Both the position numbers and the translations under genes were made by a program. Shown one piece after another: positions 9,763 through 18,130 of a stretch of 64,000 bases of DNA (its first letter is position 1; every line of letters starts with the position of its first letter). The stretch is taken from positions 1 to 64,000 of the forward strand of contig NZ_BCUG01000007.1 in NCBI RefSeq assembly GCF_001591165.1, written 5' to 3'. A model generated the notes under the pieces. It was not told the DNA's origin and searched no databases. It saw only the letters and a program-made list of their open reading frames with translations. The stretch comes from Thauera butanivorans NBRC 103042 (lineage in GTDB: Bacteria > Pseudomonadota > Gammaproteobacteria > Burkholderiales > Rhodocyclaceae).

Positions 9763-9783
9763 GTAAACAAAACAAATGTTTAC
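9763..9783. repeat. AT-rich palindrome in the btuB leader
   Basis: GTAAACA and TGTTTAC form perfect 7-base arms around a 7-base AT-rich centre, in otherwise GC-rich DNA. It lies between the RS1 aptamer and the btuB start. On the transcript it could form a small hairpin, and as DNA it could be a repressor or activator site. No U-run follows on the minus strand, so it is not a standard terminator. Confidence 0.5.
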
Positions 9784-9845
9784 GCTACTGCAGCGGCATG
9801 GCCGTCCACCCAGAGCCCTCGCTCGATGGCGCAGTAACTTGCATT

Positions 9846-10010
9846 GGCAGGTCTCCTGACTCACGCTTCAACGCTGATCGTCACCTTCCCACCCGTACCC
9901 GGGCAGTGGTATGCCGACGATCCGCTCGGCGCTTACAGTTGCGAGGACAGCCACGGATTTCCACCGTGTTCCCTTTTCAGCCCGGTGCTTCCGATGACGG
10001 AGGCGGGCGC
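9846..10010 (-). promoter_or_regulatory. Cobalamin riboswitch RS1 (controls btuB operon)
   Basis: On the minus strand, reading from about 10010 down, the aptamer landmarks appear in order: AAAAGGGAA, CGGTGGAAATCCGTGG, GCTGTCCTCGCAACTGTAAGC, ACCACTGCCCGGG, GGGAAGGT and finally the B12 box AGTCAGGAGACCTGCC (9846-9861). These are the conserved core of the cobalamin riboswitch family. It lies between the end of the RS2 operon (10061) and btuB (9606), so it regulates btuB and the four genes behind it. The 5' boundary is approximate. Confidence 0.93.
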
Positions 10011-10060
10011 GCAATGCTGGGCGCGACTATTGGGTATCCATGCACGCTTGTCAAGAATGC

Positions 10061-11095
10061 TCAACGCCGCTGGCTGTGGAGCATCAGCAGGAAGTAGATG
10101 CCACCGATGCCGGCAGTGATGATGCCGACCGGCAGATCGGACGGCGCGACGACGACGCGTGCCAGCCAGTCGGCGGCCATCAGCAGGGCGCCGCCGAGCA
10201 GCGCGCAGGCCGGCAGCAGGCGCAGATGCGCGCCGCCGGCCAGATGGCGTGCCAGATGCGGCACCACCAGCCCGACGAAGCCGATCGCGCCGGCCTGGGA
10301 GACCAGCACTGCGGTCATCAGCGTCGCCACCAGCAGCAGCGCGAGCCGGGTGCGGCGGACATCGATGCCCAGCGTGGTGGCGCTTTCCTCGCCCATCGTC
10401 AGGGCATCGAGCTGGCGGCCGTGGTACAGGCAGTACAGGAAGCCGGCGGCAACCACTGCGGCGGGCAGCGCCAGCATCGGCCAGCGTGCGCCGCCCAGGC
10501 TGCCGAGCGCCCAGAACAGCGCCGACTGCGCTACCTCGCGGCCGCCCCAGTAGATCAGGAAGTTGCTCGCCGCCGAGAGCAGGAAGGCAACCGCGACGCC
10601 GGCCAGCACCAGCCTTTCCGGCGCTTCGCCCCGCCGCGGGAAGGCAGAGCCGGCGACCAGTGCCAGCGCCAGCGTGGCGCCGCAGAACGCGGCCAGGGCA
10701 ATGGAGGTGGTGCCGACCGAGGCACCGGCCAGCGTGATCAGGCCGACCACGCCGAGCGTCGCCCCGGCCGACAGGCCGAACAGGTAGGGGTCGGCGAGCT
10801 GGTTTCGCGTACCGGCCTGCAGCACCGCGCCGGCCACGGCCAGCCCCGCGCCGACCAGGAAGGCGAGCAGCATGCGCGGAATGCGCAGCCCCAGCAGGAT
10901 GCGGGCCGAGGGGCTGTCCAGTACCCCGGAAGGGTCGCCGTGCATTGCCGCGTGCAGCAACTCGTACAACTGTGCCGGCGTGAAACTGAGCGTACCCTTG
11001 AGCAATGTGCCGACGGCGAGCGCCAGCATGCATGCAGCCAGGAGCGACAGGCGCATCGGATACGGCAGGTGGGGCCGGGCGGAAAGGCGGTTCAT
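10061..11095 (-). CDS. FecCD-family ABC permease (RS2 operon)
   Basis: A 344-residue permease with about ten membrane helices. It contains RIPRMLLAFLVGAGLAVAGAVLQAGTRNQLADPYLFGLSAGATLG (about residues 70-115), MGEESATTLGIDVRRTR and GAIGFVGLVVPHLARHLAG, all family hallmarks. It is the last gene of the RS2 operon, overlapping the ATPase gene by 4 bases, and stops only about 50 bases before the RS1 aptamer. With its ATPase and binding protein it makes a second complete importer. The signature GTRNQLADPYLFG is closer to the RS3 permease (VRNPLADPYLLG) than to the RNPLAEPGLLG form of the RS1 and RS4 permeases, so it belongs to a different subgroup. Confidence 0.88.
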   Translation of the reverse strand: MNRLSARPHLPYPMRLSLLAACMLALAVGTLLKGTLSFTPAQLYELLHAAMHGDPSGVLDSPSARILLGLRIPRMLLAFLVGAGLAVAGAVLQAGTRNQLADPYLFGLSAGATLGVVGLITLAGASVGTTSIALAAFCGATLALALVAGSAFPRRGEAPERLVLAGVAVAFLLSAASNFLIYWGGREVAQSALFWALGSLGGARWPMLALPAAVVAAGFLYCLYHGRQLDALTMGEESATTLGIDVRRTRLALLLVATLMTAVLVSQAGAIGFVGLVVPHLARHLAGGAHLRLLPACALLGGALLMAADWLARVVVAPSDLPVGIITAGIGGIYFLLMLHSQRR

Positions 11096-11901
11096 GGCGT
11101 CGGTTTCGACGGGTAGAACGCCAGCCAGGGGCGCCCGGTGCGCGGATCGTCCAGCACTTCGCTATCGACGCCGAAGACTTCCCTCAGCAGGCTGGGCCGC
11201 AATACGTCCACCGGCGTTCCGCAGGCCACCGCAGTGCCTCTGGCGAGCACCAGCACGCGGTCGCAGTAGCGTGCGGCGAGATTGAGATCGTGCAGCGAGA
11301 CGACCGCGCTCAGTCCCAGCGCCCGCATTTTCTCCAGCGCATCGAGCTGGTGGCGGATGTCCAGATGGTTGGTGGGCTCGTCGAGCAGCAGCAACACGGG
11401 ATCGCGCACCAGCGCGCGGGCAAACAGCACGCGCTGGCGCTCGCCGCCGGACAGCAGGGCGAAGCGGGTGTCGGCGAGGGCATCGAGTTCGAAGGCGGCC
11501 AGCGCGCGCGCCACGGCGCCGTCGTGGCTGCTGTCCCACCACTGCCAGCGGCCGATTCGCGGCAGCCTGCCGGTGGCGACGATGTCACGCACGCTCAAGG
11601 CGAAATCGGCCGGCGTGTCCTGCGGTACGACCGCCGCCTCGCGGGCGAAGTCGCGTGCCGTCCATCGCCAGATGTCCTTGCCGCGAAGCCGGACCTGGCC
11701 GGCGCTCGGCCGCAGATGGCGGTACAGCAGGCGCAGCAAGGTGGTCTTGCCGGCACCATTGGGGCCGAGCACGCCCAATACTTCGCCGGGCTGCAGCGCG
11801 AAACTGATGCCGCTCACGATGGCCTGCCCCGGTCTGCTGTGCCAGGCGAGGGCGTGGGCCTGAAGCAAAGGCCCGGCAGGAGCAGCGCCCGACATGCTCA
11901 T
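11092..11901 (-). CDS. ABC transporter ATP-binding protein (RS2 operon)
   Basis: A 269-residue FecE/BtuD-type ATPase: Walker A GPNGAGKTT (about residue 47-55), Q-loop region VVPQDTPADFALSVRDIVATGRLPR, signature LSGGERQRVLFARALVRD, Walker B LLLLDEPTNHLD, and switch His in VVSLHDLNLAARYCD. Its start overlaps the stop of the binding-protein gene by 4 bases, and its own stop overlaps the permease start. The EPTNHLD form of Walker B is shared with the RS3 ATPase and differs from EPLAALDP in RS1, again separating RS2/RS3 transporters from RS1/RS4 transporters. Confidence 0.88.
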   Translation of the reverse strand: MSMSGAAPAGPLLQAHALAWHSRPGQAIVSGISFALQPGEVLGVLGPNGAGKTTLLRLLYRHLRPSAGQVRLRGKDIWRWTARDFAREAAVVPQDTPADFALSVRDIVATGRLPRIGRWQWWDSSHDGAVARALAAFELDALADTRFALLSGGERQRVLFARALVRDPVLLLLDEPTNHLDIRHQLDALEKMRALGLSAVVSLHDLNLAARYCDRVLVLARGTAVACGTPVDVLRPSLLREVFGVDSEVLDDPRTGRPWLAFYPSKPTP

Positions 11902-12935
11902 TGCACCGCGGGAGGCAGCTTGGCTGCCACGGCGTGCAGTTCGCGTGTCAGCCGTTCCAGCACTTCGCCGCTCTTGATGCCGGGCACGGCCGCGGTGAAG
12001 CGCAATTCGATGAAGCGGCCGTCGCGCACGGCCGGCAGGGCCGACAGGATGGGGTCGTGCAGCAGGAAGCTGCGCTTGTCGGCGGCGCTCGACCAGTTGG
12101 CATCGATCAGCACGATCACGTCCGGCGAGTGCGCCACGACCTGTTCCCAGGACACGTTCCCGCGGCTGAGATCGAGGTCGTCGAAGACGTTGCGGGCACC
12201 GCTGAGCGACAGCATGGCGGTGACGAAACCACGACCGCCTTCGACGATGGGCGCGCGCAGATCGCTGTCGAACACCAGCACATTCACCGGTCGCGGGAGC
12301 GGTTGACCGCGTGCCGCCGCGATCTGCGAGGAAAACCTGTCGGCCAGGGTTTGCGCCCGCTGCTCCGCGCCGAGCAGCCGGCCCATCGTCCGCAGATCGT
12401 GCAGAACGTCGCCAAAAACATCGGCAGTGCGCTGCATGGGATCGCAGGCCTCCTCGACGAGATAGCTGCCGATGCGTTCGGCACTCAGCGCATCGCGTGT
12501 GCCCGGCCCGCGTCCAGGCATGAAGGCGGTGGCGAAGCCGGCGACGAGGAAATCGCTTTCATGGGCGAGCACTGCCTCCAGCGACGGGTAGCGGCGGGCG
12601 ATGACCGGCACGCCCTGGTACAGGCCGCTGGCTGCTGCCTCGGCATCGTCGTCGAGCCAACTGACGCCGATCAAGCGGTCCTTGCCGTCCAGTGCCAGCA
12701 TGAGGTCGGCGGCATGCTGATTCAGCGCGATGATGCGTTGCGGTGGATGCGGCAACTGCCATTCCTGCCCGCAGTTGCGATAGCGCAGCGGTGCCGCATC
12801 GTCCGTGCTGGCGCCGTGTGCGGGCGTGCCGGAGATCAATGCCGGCGCAAGCAGCAGCGCTGGCGCGAGCCTTTGTGCCAGGGAGCGGCAGGCGGACAGG
12901 AAGGCAGCTGGCAGGGCGGACGGAATGATGGGCAC
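11898..12935 (-). CDS. Periplasmic binding protein of ABC importer (RS2 operon)
   Basis: A 345-residue class III binding protein with an N-terminal signal region (about 1-42, hydrophobic LAPALLLAPALISGTPAHGA). The mature part begins with a small CysGly motif (RYRNCGQEWQLP) before PQRIIALNQHAADLMLALDGKDRLIGVSWLDDD. The same CysGly feature occurs in the RS3 binding protein but not in the RS1 or RS4 BtuF proteins. The second lobe contains VNVLVFDSDLRAPIVEGG and ARNVFDDLDLSRGNVSWEQVVAHSPDVIVLID. It follows the RS2 receptor by about 127 bases and overlaps the ATPase gene by 4 bases. The ligand may be a corrinoid, or a cobalt complex; sequence does not decide. Confidence 0.85.
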   Translation of the reverse strand: MPIIPSALPAAFLSACRSLAQRLAPALLLAPALISGTPAHGASTDDAAPLRYRNCGQEWQLPHPPQRIIALNQHAADLMLALDGKDRLIGVSWLDDDAEAAASGLYQGVPVIARRYPSLEAVLAHESDFLVAGFATAFMPGRGPGTRDALSAERIGSYLVEEACDPMQRTADVFGDVLHDLRTMGRLLGAEQRAQTLADRFSSQIAAARGQPLPRPVNVLVFDSDLRAPIVEGGRGFVTAMLSLSGARNVFDDLDLSRGNVSWEQVVAHSPDVIVLIDANWSSAADKRSFLLHDPILSALPAVRDGRFIELRFTAAVPGIKSGEVLERLTRELHAVAAKLPPAVQ

Positions 12936-13062
12936 GGTGCGGTTTCGTGAGGGTTCGGCATGCCGGCAACGTCATGTACGGCGGCCGTGGGGCATGGATG
13001 GCCGAGTGGAAGCTTCGGCCACGCTGCCCGCAACGCGGCGGGCGGCGTGTGGCGCGAGTGAA

Positions 13063-15018
13063 TCAGAAGCGGTAGGTGTAGCGCAGTTCGGCGTTCAGCG
13101 GCCGGCCGAGCTGCGGCACCAGGCGGCTGCCGTTGGTGATCAGTGCGGTGCCGTAGTCGCGATCGAACAGGTTCTCCACCAGCAGGCTCAGCTTGTGGCT
13201 GCGCGCGGCATCGAGATGGTAGTAGGCGCTGGCATCGACGACGGCATAGCGGCCGTATTCGACGGTGGCGTTGTGGGCGATGTCGGCAATGAAGCGCCAC
13301 GCCACTTCGCCGCCGAAGCGGGTATCGCTGCTGTCGAAATTGACGCGCGCCCGCGCCATCCAGGCCGGCACGCCGGTCAGGCGGGAGCCGTTCTGCGCTT
13401 CGCTGAGGGTACGGGTGTAGTCGCCGCCGATGGCCCAGTTGGGTGTCAACTGGAACTGGCCGTCGAATTCGATGCCCTTCACGTCGATTTCGCCGTCGCT
13501 GTTGTTGTACTGGCCGCCGACGACGGAGATGAGGTCTTCCACCTTGCGCTTGAACACCGTGGATGACAGGCGCAGCGGCAGGCTGGATGTGCGCGAAATC
13601 CAGTCGATGCCCAACTCGTAGTTGCGGCTGCGCTCGGGCTTCAGGCCGGGGTTGCCGAGCAGCCCGTCCTCGAAGGAGTAGAGCTGGTAGGCGGTGGGCA
13701 GCTTGAAGGCGGTGCCGATCTGGCCGCGCAAGGCCCATTGGTCGTCGAGCTGGTAGCGCGAACTGAGGTTCCATACCGTCGCGCTGCCGCCGCCGCTCAT
13801 TTTCTCGTGGCGCACGCCGACGGCCGGCTGCCACTGCGGCATGGACTTGAACACCGGGCGGAACTGCACGTAGGCGCCATAGGCTTCGGCCTGGTGGTCA
13901 TGCACTTCGGTGACGTCGTCGCGGGCGCGGTAGCGCTGGCTGTCCACGCCGAACACCAGTTCGTGCGCGCCGGGCAGCACGGCGGTGGCCTGGGCCTGCA
14001 GGCCCCAGTCCTTGAAGCCCCAGTAGTCCTTGTCGTTGATCACGCTGATGCCGCCGCCCGGCAGGTTGTAGACGCGGGTGTAGTCGGTGTCCCACTTGTT
14101 GAAGTGGCCTTTGACGAAATAGCGGAAGCTGTCGCTCGGCGCATGTTCGAAGGTCGCCGTCAGGATGTGATGATCGCGGACGTTGCGCGTGTCGCGGTTC
14201 TGCGTCGGCCGGGCGAAATCGAGATCGGCATCGGTGTATTGGTAGAACAGCTCGGCGCGCGCATTGCTGCCGAAGTTCTGCGCCAGCTTGGCGCCGACCG
14301 TGGTGACCTCGTAGGCGCGCTTGCGCTTGGTCAGCGTCGCCGTGGTGTCGCTGCGGCGATAGGGCTCGTAGCCGTCGGATTCGTTGTGGCTGGCGAAGGC
14401 GAGGAACTCGAATGCGCCAAGGCCGTTCTCGAACACGCGCTCGACGCGGCCTTCGGCATTGATGCCGCCGAAAGTGTCCACGCCGAGGCTGGCCTGGCCG
14501 GAATACTCGCGGCTCTGGGCGCGGCGGGTGACGATGTTGATGACGCCGGAAATGGCCTGGGTGCCGAAGAACAGGCTCTGCCCGCCCTTGAGCACTTCGA
14601 TGCGCTCCACCGCGGCAGCCGGCAGCGTGTCGATGTAGATGCCGCCGTACAGGCGGTTGTTGAGGCGCACGCCGTCGAGCAGGATCAGCGTGTCGTCGGT
14701 GCGGCCGCCCAGCAGCGATACCGCGGTGTAGTCGAAGGGGCCGTTCTTGGGCGCGATGAACAGGCCCGGCACGTACATCTGCAGCACCCGCGCCACGTCC
14801 GCGCTGGGGCCGGCGCGCTCGATCTGCTCGCGGGTGACGATTTCGGTCTTGCTGCCGAACCGGGCCAGTTCGGCGGTGGTGGTGGTTTCGACCGACGGCG
14901 CTTCGATCACGACGCGGTTGAGGGTGACGGCAGGCGTCGTTGCCCACAGCGGCTGGCACAAGGCGGCGCCGGACAGCGCCAGCGCGGAACGAAGGCGTTG
15001 AGGGATGGAAGTTGTCAT
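13063..15018 (-). CDS. TonB-dependent receptor, BtuB-like (RS2 operon)
   Basis: A 651-residue outer-membrane receptor with signal peptide (about 1-26, ending PLWA). Plug motifs include ADVARVLQMYVPGLFIAPKNGP, LILLDGVRLNNRLYGG, ERIEVLKGGQSLFFGTQAISGVINIVTRRA. The barrel closes with LNAELRYTYRF. It is first in the RS2 operon, about 170 bases after the aptamer, and the start has no strong Shine-Dalgarno (the upstream bases are GCGATAGATC), which would suit translational control by the riboswitch. It is clearly distinct from the RS1 BtuB and the two receptors probably take different corrinoids or complexes. Confidence 0.88.
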   Translation of the reverse strand: MTTSIPQRLRSALALSGAALCQPLWATTPAVTLNRVVIEAPSVETTTTAELARFGSKTEIVTREQIERAGPSADVARVLQMYVPGLFIAPKNGPFDYTAVSLLGGRTDDTLILLDGVRLNNRLYGGIYIDTLPAAAVERIEVLKGGQSLFFGTQAISGVINIVTRRAQSREYSGQASLGVDTFGGINAEGRVERVFENGLGAFEFLAFASHNESDGYEPYRRSDTTATLTKRKRAYEVTTVGAKLAQNFGSNARAELFYQYTDADLDFARPTQNRDTRNVRDHHILTATFEHAPSDSFRYFVKGHFNKWDTDYTRVYNLPGGGISVINDKDYWGFKDWGLQAQATAVLPGAHELVFGVDSQRYRARDDVTEVHDHQAEAYGAYVQFRPVFKSMPQWQPAVGVRHEKMSGGGSATVWNLSSRYQLDDQWALRGQIGTAFKLPTAYQLYSFEDGLLGNPGLKPERSRNYELGIDWISRTSSLPLRLSSTVFKRKVEDLISVVGGQYNNSDGEIDVKGIEFDGQFQLTPNWAIGGDYTRTLSEAQNGSRLTGVPAWMARARVNFDSSDTRFGGEVAWRFIADIAHNATVEYGRYAVVDASAYYHLDAARSHKLSLLVENLFDRDYGTALITNGSRLVPQLGRPLNAELRYTYRF

Positions 15019-15185
15019 GATCTATCGCATTTCGGCGCGAACGCCTGCAAACGGCAAAAAGTACGTGCAGACCGTGCGTCCTGCGGCGACAGCAGGCAGT
15101 TGCGGCAAGCGACGGAGAAAACCTCTGCCGATACGCGCACAAAAGACGGACAACCCACACCCCGGAGTTGGTACTTCTTCCTGAT

Positions 15186-15375
15186 CCGGCCGGTCTTCTG
15201 GCTCGCCTTCGACCGATGCCGCCGCCTTCCCGGGCGGCGCGAGCGGCCCAGTGGCATGGATGGCGGCATCTGAAAGGTTTACAGCAGCGGGGGCTGCGCC
15301 GGAATGGCCAGGCTGAGAGCCTGGCGTACCGGACTTCCCGTTTCACCCGGCCGCGCGGCTGCGCGGACGGACACC
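15186..15375 (-). promoter_or_regulatory. Cobalamin riboswitch RS2 (controls 13063-15018 receptor operon)
   Basis: Minus-strand landmarks in order are GGTGAAACGGGAAGTCCGGTA, GCAGCCCCCGCTGCTGTAAAC, GCCACTGGGCC, GGGAAGGC and the B12 box GAGCCAGAAGACCGGCC (ending at 15189). The central part is almost the same as in RS4 (shared run around the CAGCAGCGGGGGCTGCGCCG segment), suggesting one was copied from the other. It faces away from RS3, about 165 bases distant, so one intergenic region carries two divergent B12 sensors. Confidence 0.93.
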
Positions 15376-15540
15376 GGATCAAGTGGCGGCGAGCATACGC
15401 AATCGGATGGGCTGCCGCAAGCGCGGGCCCGGCACTGCCGACGTCTGCTGCCAGGCGCCGGTTCCGCTGCCATGGCTATATACTGCCTGCCTTCAGCAAG
15501 GTGCCGCGCCGGCTTGCGCACGGCACCCGCTGCAGAGAAT

Positions 15541-15830
15541 TACAGGTGCCGGCGCGGCTTCGATGAAGCCGCCCGGTTAAACGGGAACAAGGTGCGTACG
15601 GCCGGAGCGATCATCGTTCCGGCCGTGCAAGGCCTTGGCTGCCCCCGCAACGGTAAGCACATCGGGATTCACCCCGGCTCCGGCCGTCGAGCGATCGACG
15701 CCGGGGCCAGCCACTGATGCGCCACGTGGCTTCCGGCACGGAAGCGCGCGAACGCATCGGGAAGGCGGTGAGTCCGGTATCCGGCGCTGCGCGCCCGGAT
15801 ACGCTGTGCGAGCCCGGAGACCGGCCTGTT
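15541..15830 (+). promoter_or_regulatory. Cobalamin riboswitch RS3 (controls 15984-21813 operon)
   Basis: Plus-strand landmarks are ACAGGTGCC (15542), GGTTAAACGGGAA (about 15574), GGCTGCCCCCGCAACGGTAAGC (15636-15657), GCCACTGATGCG (about 15712), GGGAAGGCGGTGAGTCCGG and the B12 box AGCCCGGAGACCGGCCTG (15811-15828). At about 290 bases the aptamer is longer than the other three because it carries two extra stem arms (around 15600-15632 and 15735-15805). It precedes a siderophore-type receptor by about 155 bases. Confidence 0.93.
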
Positions 15831-15962
15831 GGCGCCGTGCATCCCGCGTTGGATGCGCGGCATTCGGCAACAGACCGTCTGCGGGGAAGCAGGTGGTGGC
15901 TCAAGGCATTTCCGGGCGCTGCGCGCAGGGATGCCGTGAAGTGCCGCCGCGCATGTCCAGAC

Positions 15963-15983
15963 GGTCAGAACTTCGATCTGACC
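15963..15983 (+). promoter_or_regulatory. Hairpin abutting the start codon of the RS3 receptor
   Basis: GGTCAGA and TCTGACC are perfect 7-base arms around ACTTCGA, ending directly before the ATG at 15984. No Shine-Dalgarno is visible in the usual place. A start-blocking hairpin of this kind, downstream of a cobalamin aptamer, is a plausible expression platform, but that is inference. Confidence 0.5.
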
Positions 15984-18104
15984 ATGAAACTCACCAAATC
16001 TCGTGTCTCCTGCCGTACCGCAGCGCAGCTTCGGCCCGTTCCGTTCGCCCTGCTGGCGATGTTCTGCAACCCGTGGCTGTCGGCGCCCGTTATGGCGCAA
16101 ACCACCTTGTCACCCGTGGAGGTGACGGCCGCGCCCGAAGGCGGCCTGGGCCTGAGCCAGCCGTCCGCGACCGGCAGCCGCACCGGCTTGTCCGCACAGG
16201 AGCTGCCCGCCAGCCTGGAGCAGATGGATGCCGACACGATGCGCCGGCGCGGCGACTTCGGCATGGCGGAAGCCGTCACCCGCACGACCGGCCTGACGTC
16301 GCAGGGCACCGGCGGCAACGGCGGCCTGTCCTTCTCCGCGCGGGGTTTCGCGGGCGTGAACTCGGTTGGCGTCGCCGAGGACGGCACGCGCATCGGCACC
16401 GCCGCCGGCACGATCAACTATCCCAACACCAGTTGGGGCTATGAGCGCATCGAAGTGCTGCGCGGCCCGGCTTCGATCGTCTCCGGCGCCGGCACGGCGG
16501 GTGCCGTCATCAACGTGGTGCGCAAGCAGCCCAGCCGCGAGCGCTCCACAGAACTGCTGCTGGGCGTGGGCCAGTACGACACCTACCGCCTGGGCGTGGG
16601 CGCCGCCGGCCCCATCGGCGAAATCGCCAGCTACCGCGTCGACGTCTATGGCCATCAGTCGGACGCCAAGCGAGACCATGCGCGTTCGCAGGGCGGCAAG
16701 CTCATGAGCACGCTGCGCCTGCAGCCGTCGGGCGACCTGCGTTTCGAACTGCTGGCCGACATCAGCGAACAGAGGCCGGGCGACTACTGGGGCACGCCGG
16801 TCTACAACGGCAAGGTGCTGAAGCATCTGCGCCACGAGAACTACAACGTCAGCGACGGCGTGGTCCGCTACAAGGACACCCGCCTGCGCGCGCGGGCCGA
16901 ATGGACGGCCAACGAGTGGCTGAGCATCCGCAACGAGGTCTATCACTTCGCCTCCGACCGGCACTGGAGGAACGTCGAGGGCTATCGATACGACCCGGCG
17001 ACGGACACGGTGTCGCGCTCCGACTATCTGGAAATTTTCCACGACCTGGAGCAAACGGGTAATCGCCTGGAGGCGACCATCACCGCCGGCGAGCACAAGG
17101 CGGTGATGGGCTGGGAATACTCGCAGGCCGACCTGAGGCTTTCCAACAACGCGCCCTACGGCGGCTCGTCCACCGTCTCGGCGCGCGATCCGATCCATGG
17201 CGTGTGGGTGAATCCGGGTATCACCCAGCCCAAGACCGATACCGATACCACCCAGCACGCTTTCTACTTCGAGGATGCCTGGCGCTTCAGCGGCAAGTGG
17301 CAGCTGTTGTTCGGCGCGCGCCGCGACCTGAGCGACTACGACCGCCGCGACCGGCTGACCGGCGTGTCCTTCGGCAAGAAGCTGTCCGGCACCTCGTGGC
17401 GGCTGGGGCTGACGCACTTCGTCAGCGAGGATCTCAGTGTCTATGGCCAGGTCAGCAAGGGCTACGACCCGATCGACAACATGCTGTCGCTGAGCCTGGC
17501 CAACAGCGCGTTCAAGCTCGCTTCGGCGAAGCAGGTCGAAGTGGGCCTGAAGCAGCAGTTCGGCCAGGGCCTGGGCGAATGGACGGCGGCGATCTATCGC
17601 ATCGAGAAGGACGACATCATCACCCGCGACCCGGTGCAGCCGGCGATCTCGGTGCAGGGCGGCAGCCAGCATTCCAAGGGTATCGAGCTGAGCGCGGTGC
17701 TGCGGCCGACCCGCGCCTTGACGCTCGAAGGCAACTACGCGCTGGTCGATGCCGAGTTCGACGAACTGGTCGAAGCCGGCGGTGCCGACCGTGCCGGCAA
17801 CCGGCCGAGCAACGTGGCCAGGCACATCGCCAACCTGTGGGGCCATTACCAGATCGGCGACTGGCAGGCTTCGCTGGGTGCGCGCCATGTCGGCAAGCGT
17901 TACGCCAACAACGCCAACTCGCTGACGCTGCCGTCCTACACCGTGTTCGACGCCGCCGTCAGTTGGCAATACGACCAGAACACCACGCTGCGGCTGCTGG
18001 GCCGCAACCTGACCGACAAGGTCTATGCGGCGGCTTCCTATGGCGGCAATTTCATCATGGGCGACGACCGCCGGGTGGAATTGATCGCCGAAATGAAGTT
18101 CTGA
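15984..18104 (+). CDS. Siderophore-type TonB-dependent receptor under B12 control
   Basis: A 706-residue receptor with signal peptide ending near VMAQ (about residue 39). The plug contains ELPASLEQMDADTM, GLTSQGTGGNGGLSFSARGF, and YERIEVLRGPASIVSGAGTAGAVINVVRKQP; the barrel ends ILIAEMKF-like (VELIAEMKF). The plug and barrel layout (EVTAAPEGGLG near the N-terminus, RGF rather than RGxG, and NPGITQPKTDTDTTQHAFYFEDAWRF) is that of FhuA/FpvA-like ferric-siderophore receptors, not BtuB. Yet it lies behind riboswitch RS3. ATG 15984 is the start that yields the signal peptide; the open frame extends upstream into the aptamer. Likely cargo is a metal chelate or an unusual corrinoid. Confidence 0.87.
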   Translation: MKLTKSRVSCRTAAQLRPVPFALLAMFCNPWLSAPVMAQTTLSPVEVTAAPEGGLGLSQPSATGSRTGLSAQELPASLEQMDADTMRRRGDFGMAEAVTRTTGLTSQGTGGNGGLSFSARGFAGVNSVGVAEDGTRIGTAAGTINYPNTSWGYERIEVLRGPASIVSGAGTAGAVINVVRKQPSRERSTELLLGVGQYDTYRLGVGAAGPIGEIASYRVDVYGHQSDAKRDHARSQGGKLMSTLRLQPSGDLRFELLADISEQRPGDYWGTPVYNGKVLKHLRHENYNVSDGVVRYKDTRLRARAEWTANEWLSIRNEVYHFASDRHWRNVEGYRYDPATDTVSRSDYLEIFHDLEQTGNRLEATITAGEHKAVMGWEYSQADLRLSNNAPYGGSSTVSARDPIHGVWVNPGITQPKTDTDTTQHAFYFEDAWRFSGKWQLLFGARRDLSDYDRRDRLTGVSFGKKLSGTSWRLGLTHFVSEDLSVYGQVSKGYDPIDNMLSLSLANSAFKLASAKQVEVGLKQQFGQGLGEWTAAIYRIEKDDIITRDPVQPAISVQGGSQHSKGIELSAVLRPTRALTLEGNYALVDAEFDELVEAGGADRAGNRPSNVARHIANLWGHYQIGDWQASLGARHVGKRYANNANSLTLPSYTVFDAAVSWQYDQNTTLRLLGRNLTDKVYAAASYGGNFIMGDDRRVELIAEMKF

Positions 18105-18130
18105 TGCTGCTGGGCGTTGAGGGAACAGCA

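Noticed and set aside
7561-9837. 758-aa plus-strand frame opposite btuB
   Set aside because: Composition is that of an antisense shadow (Val/Ala/Gly/Arg); no domain and no start signal.
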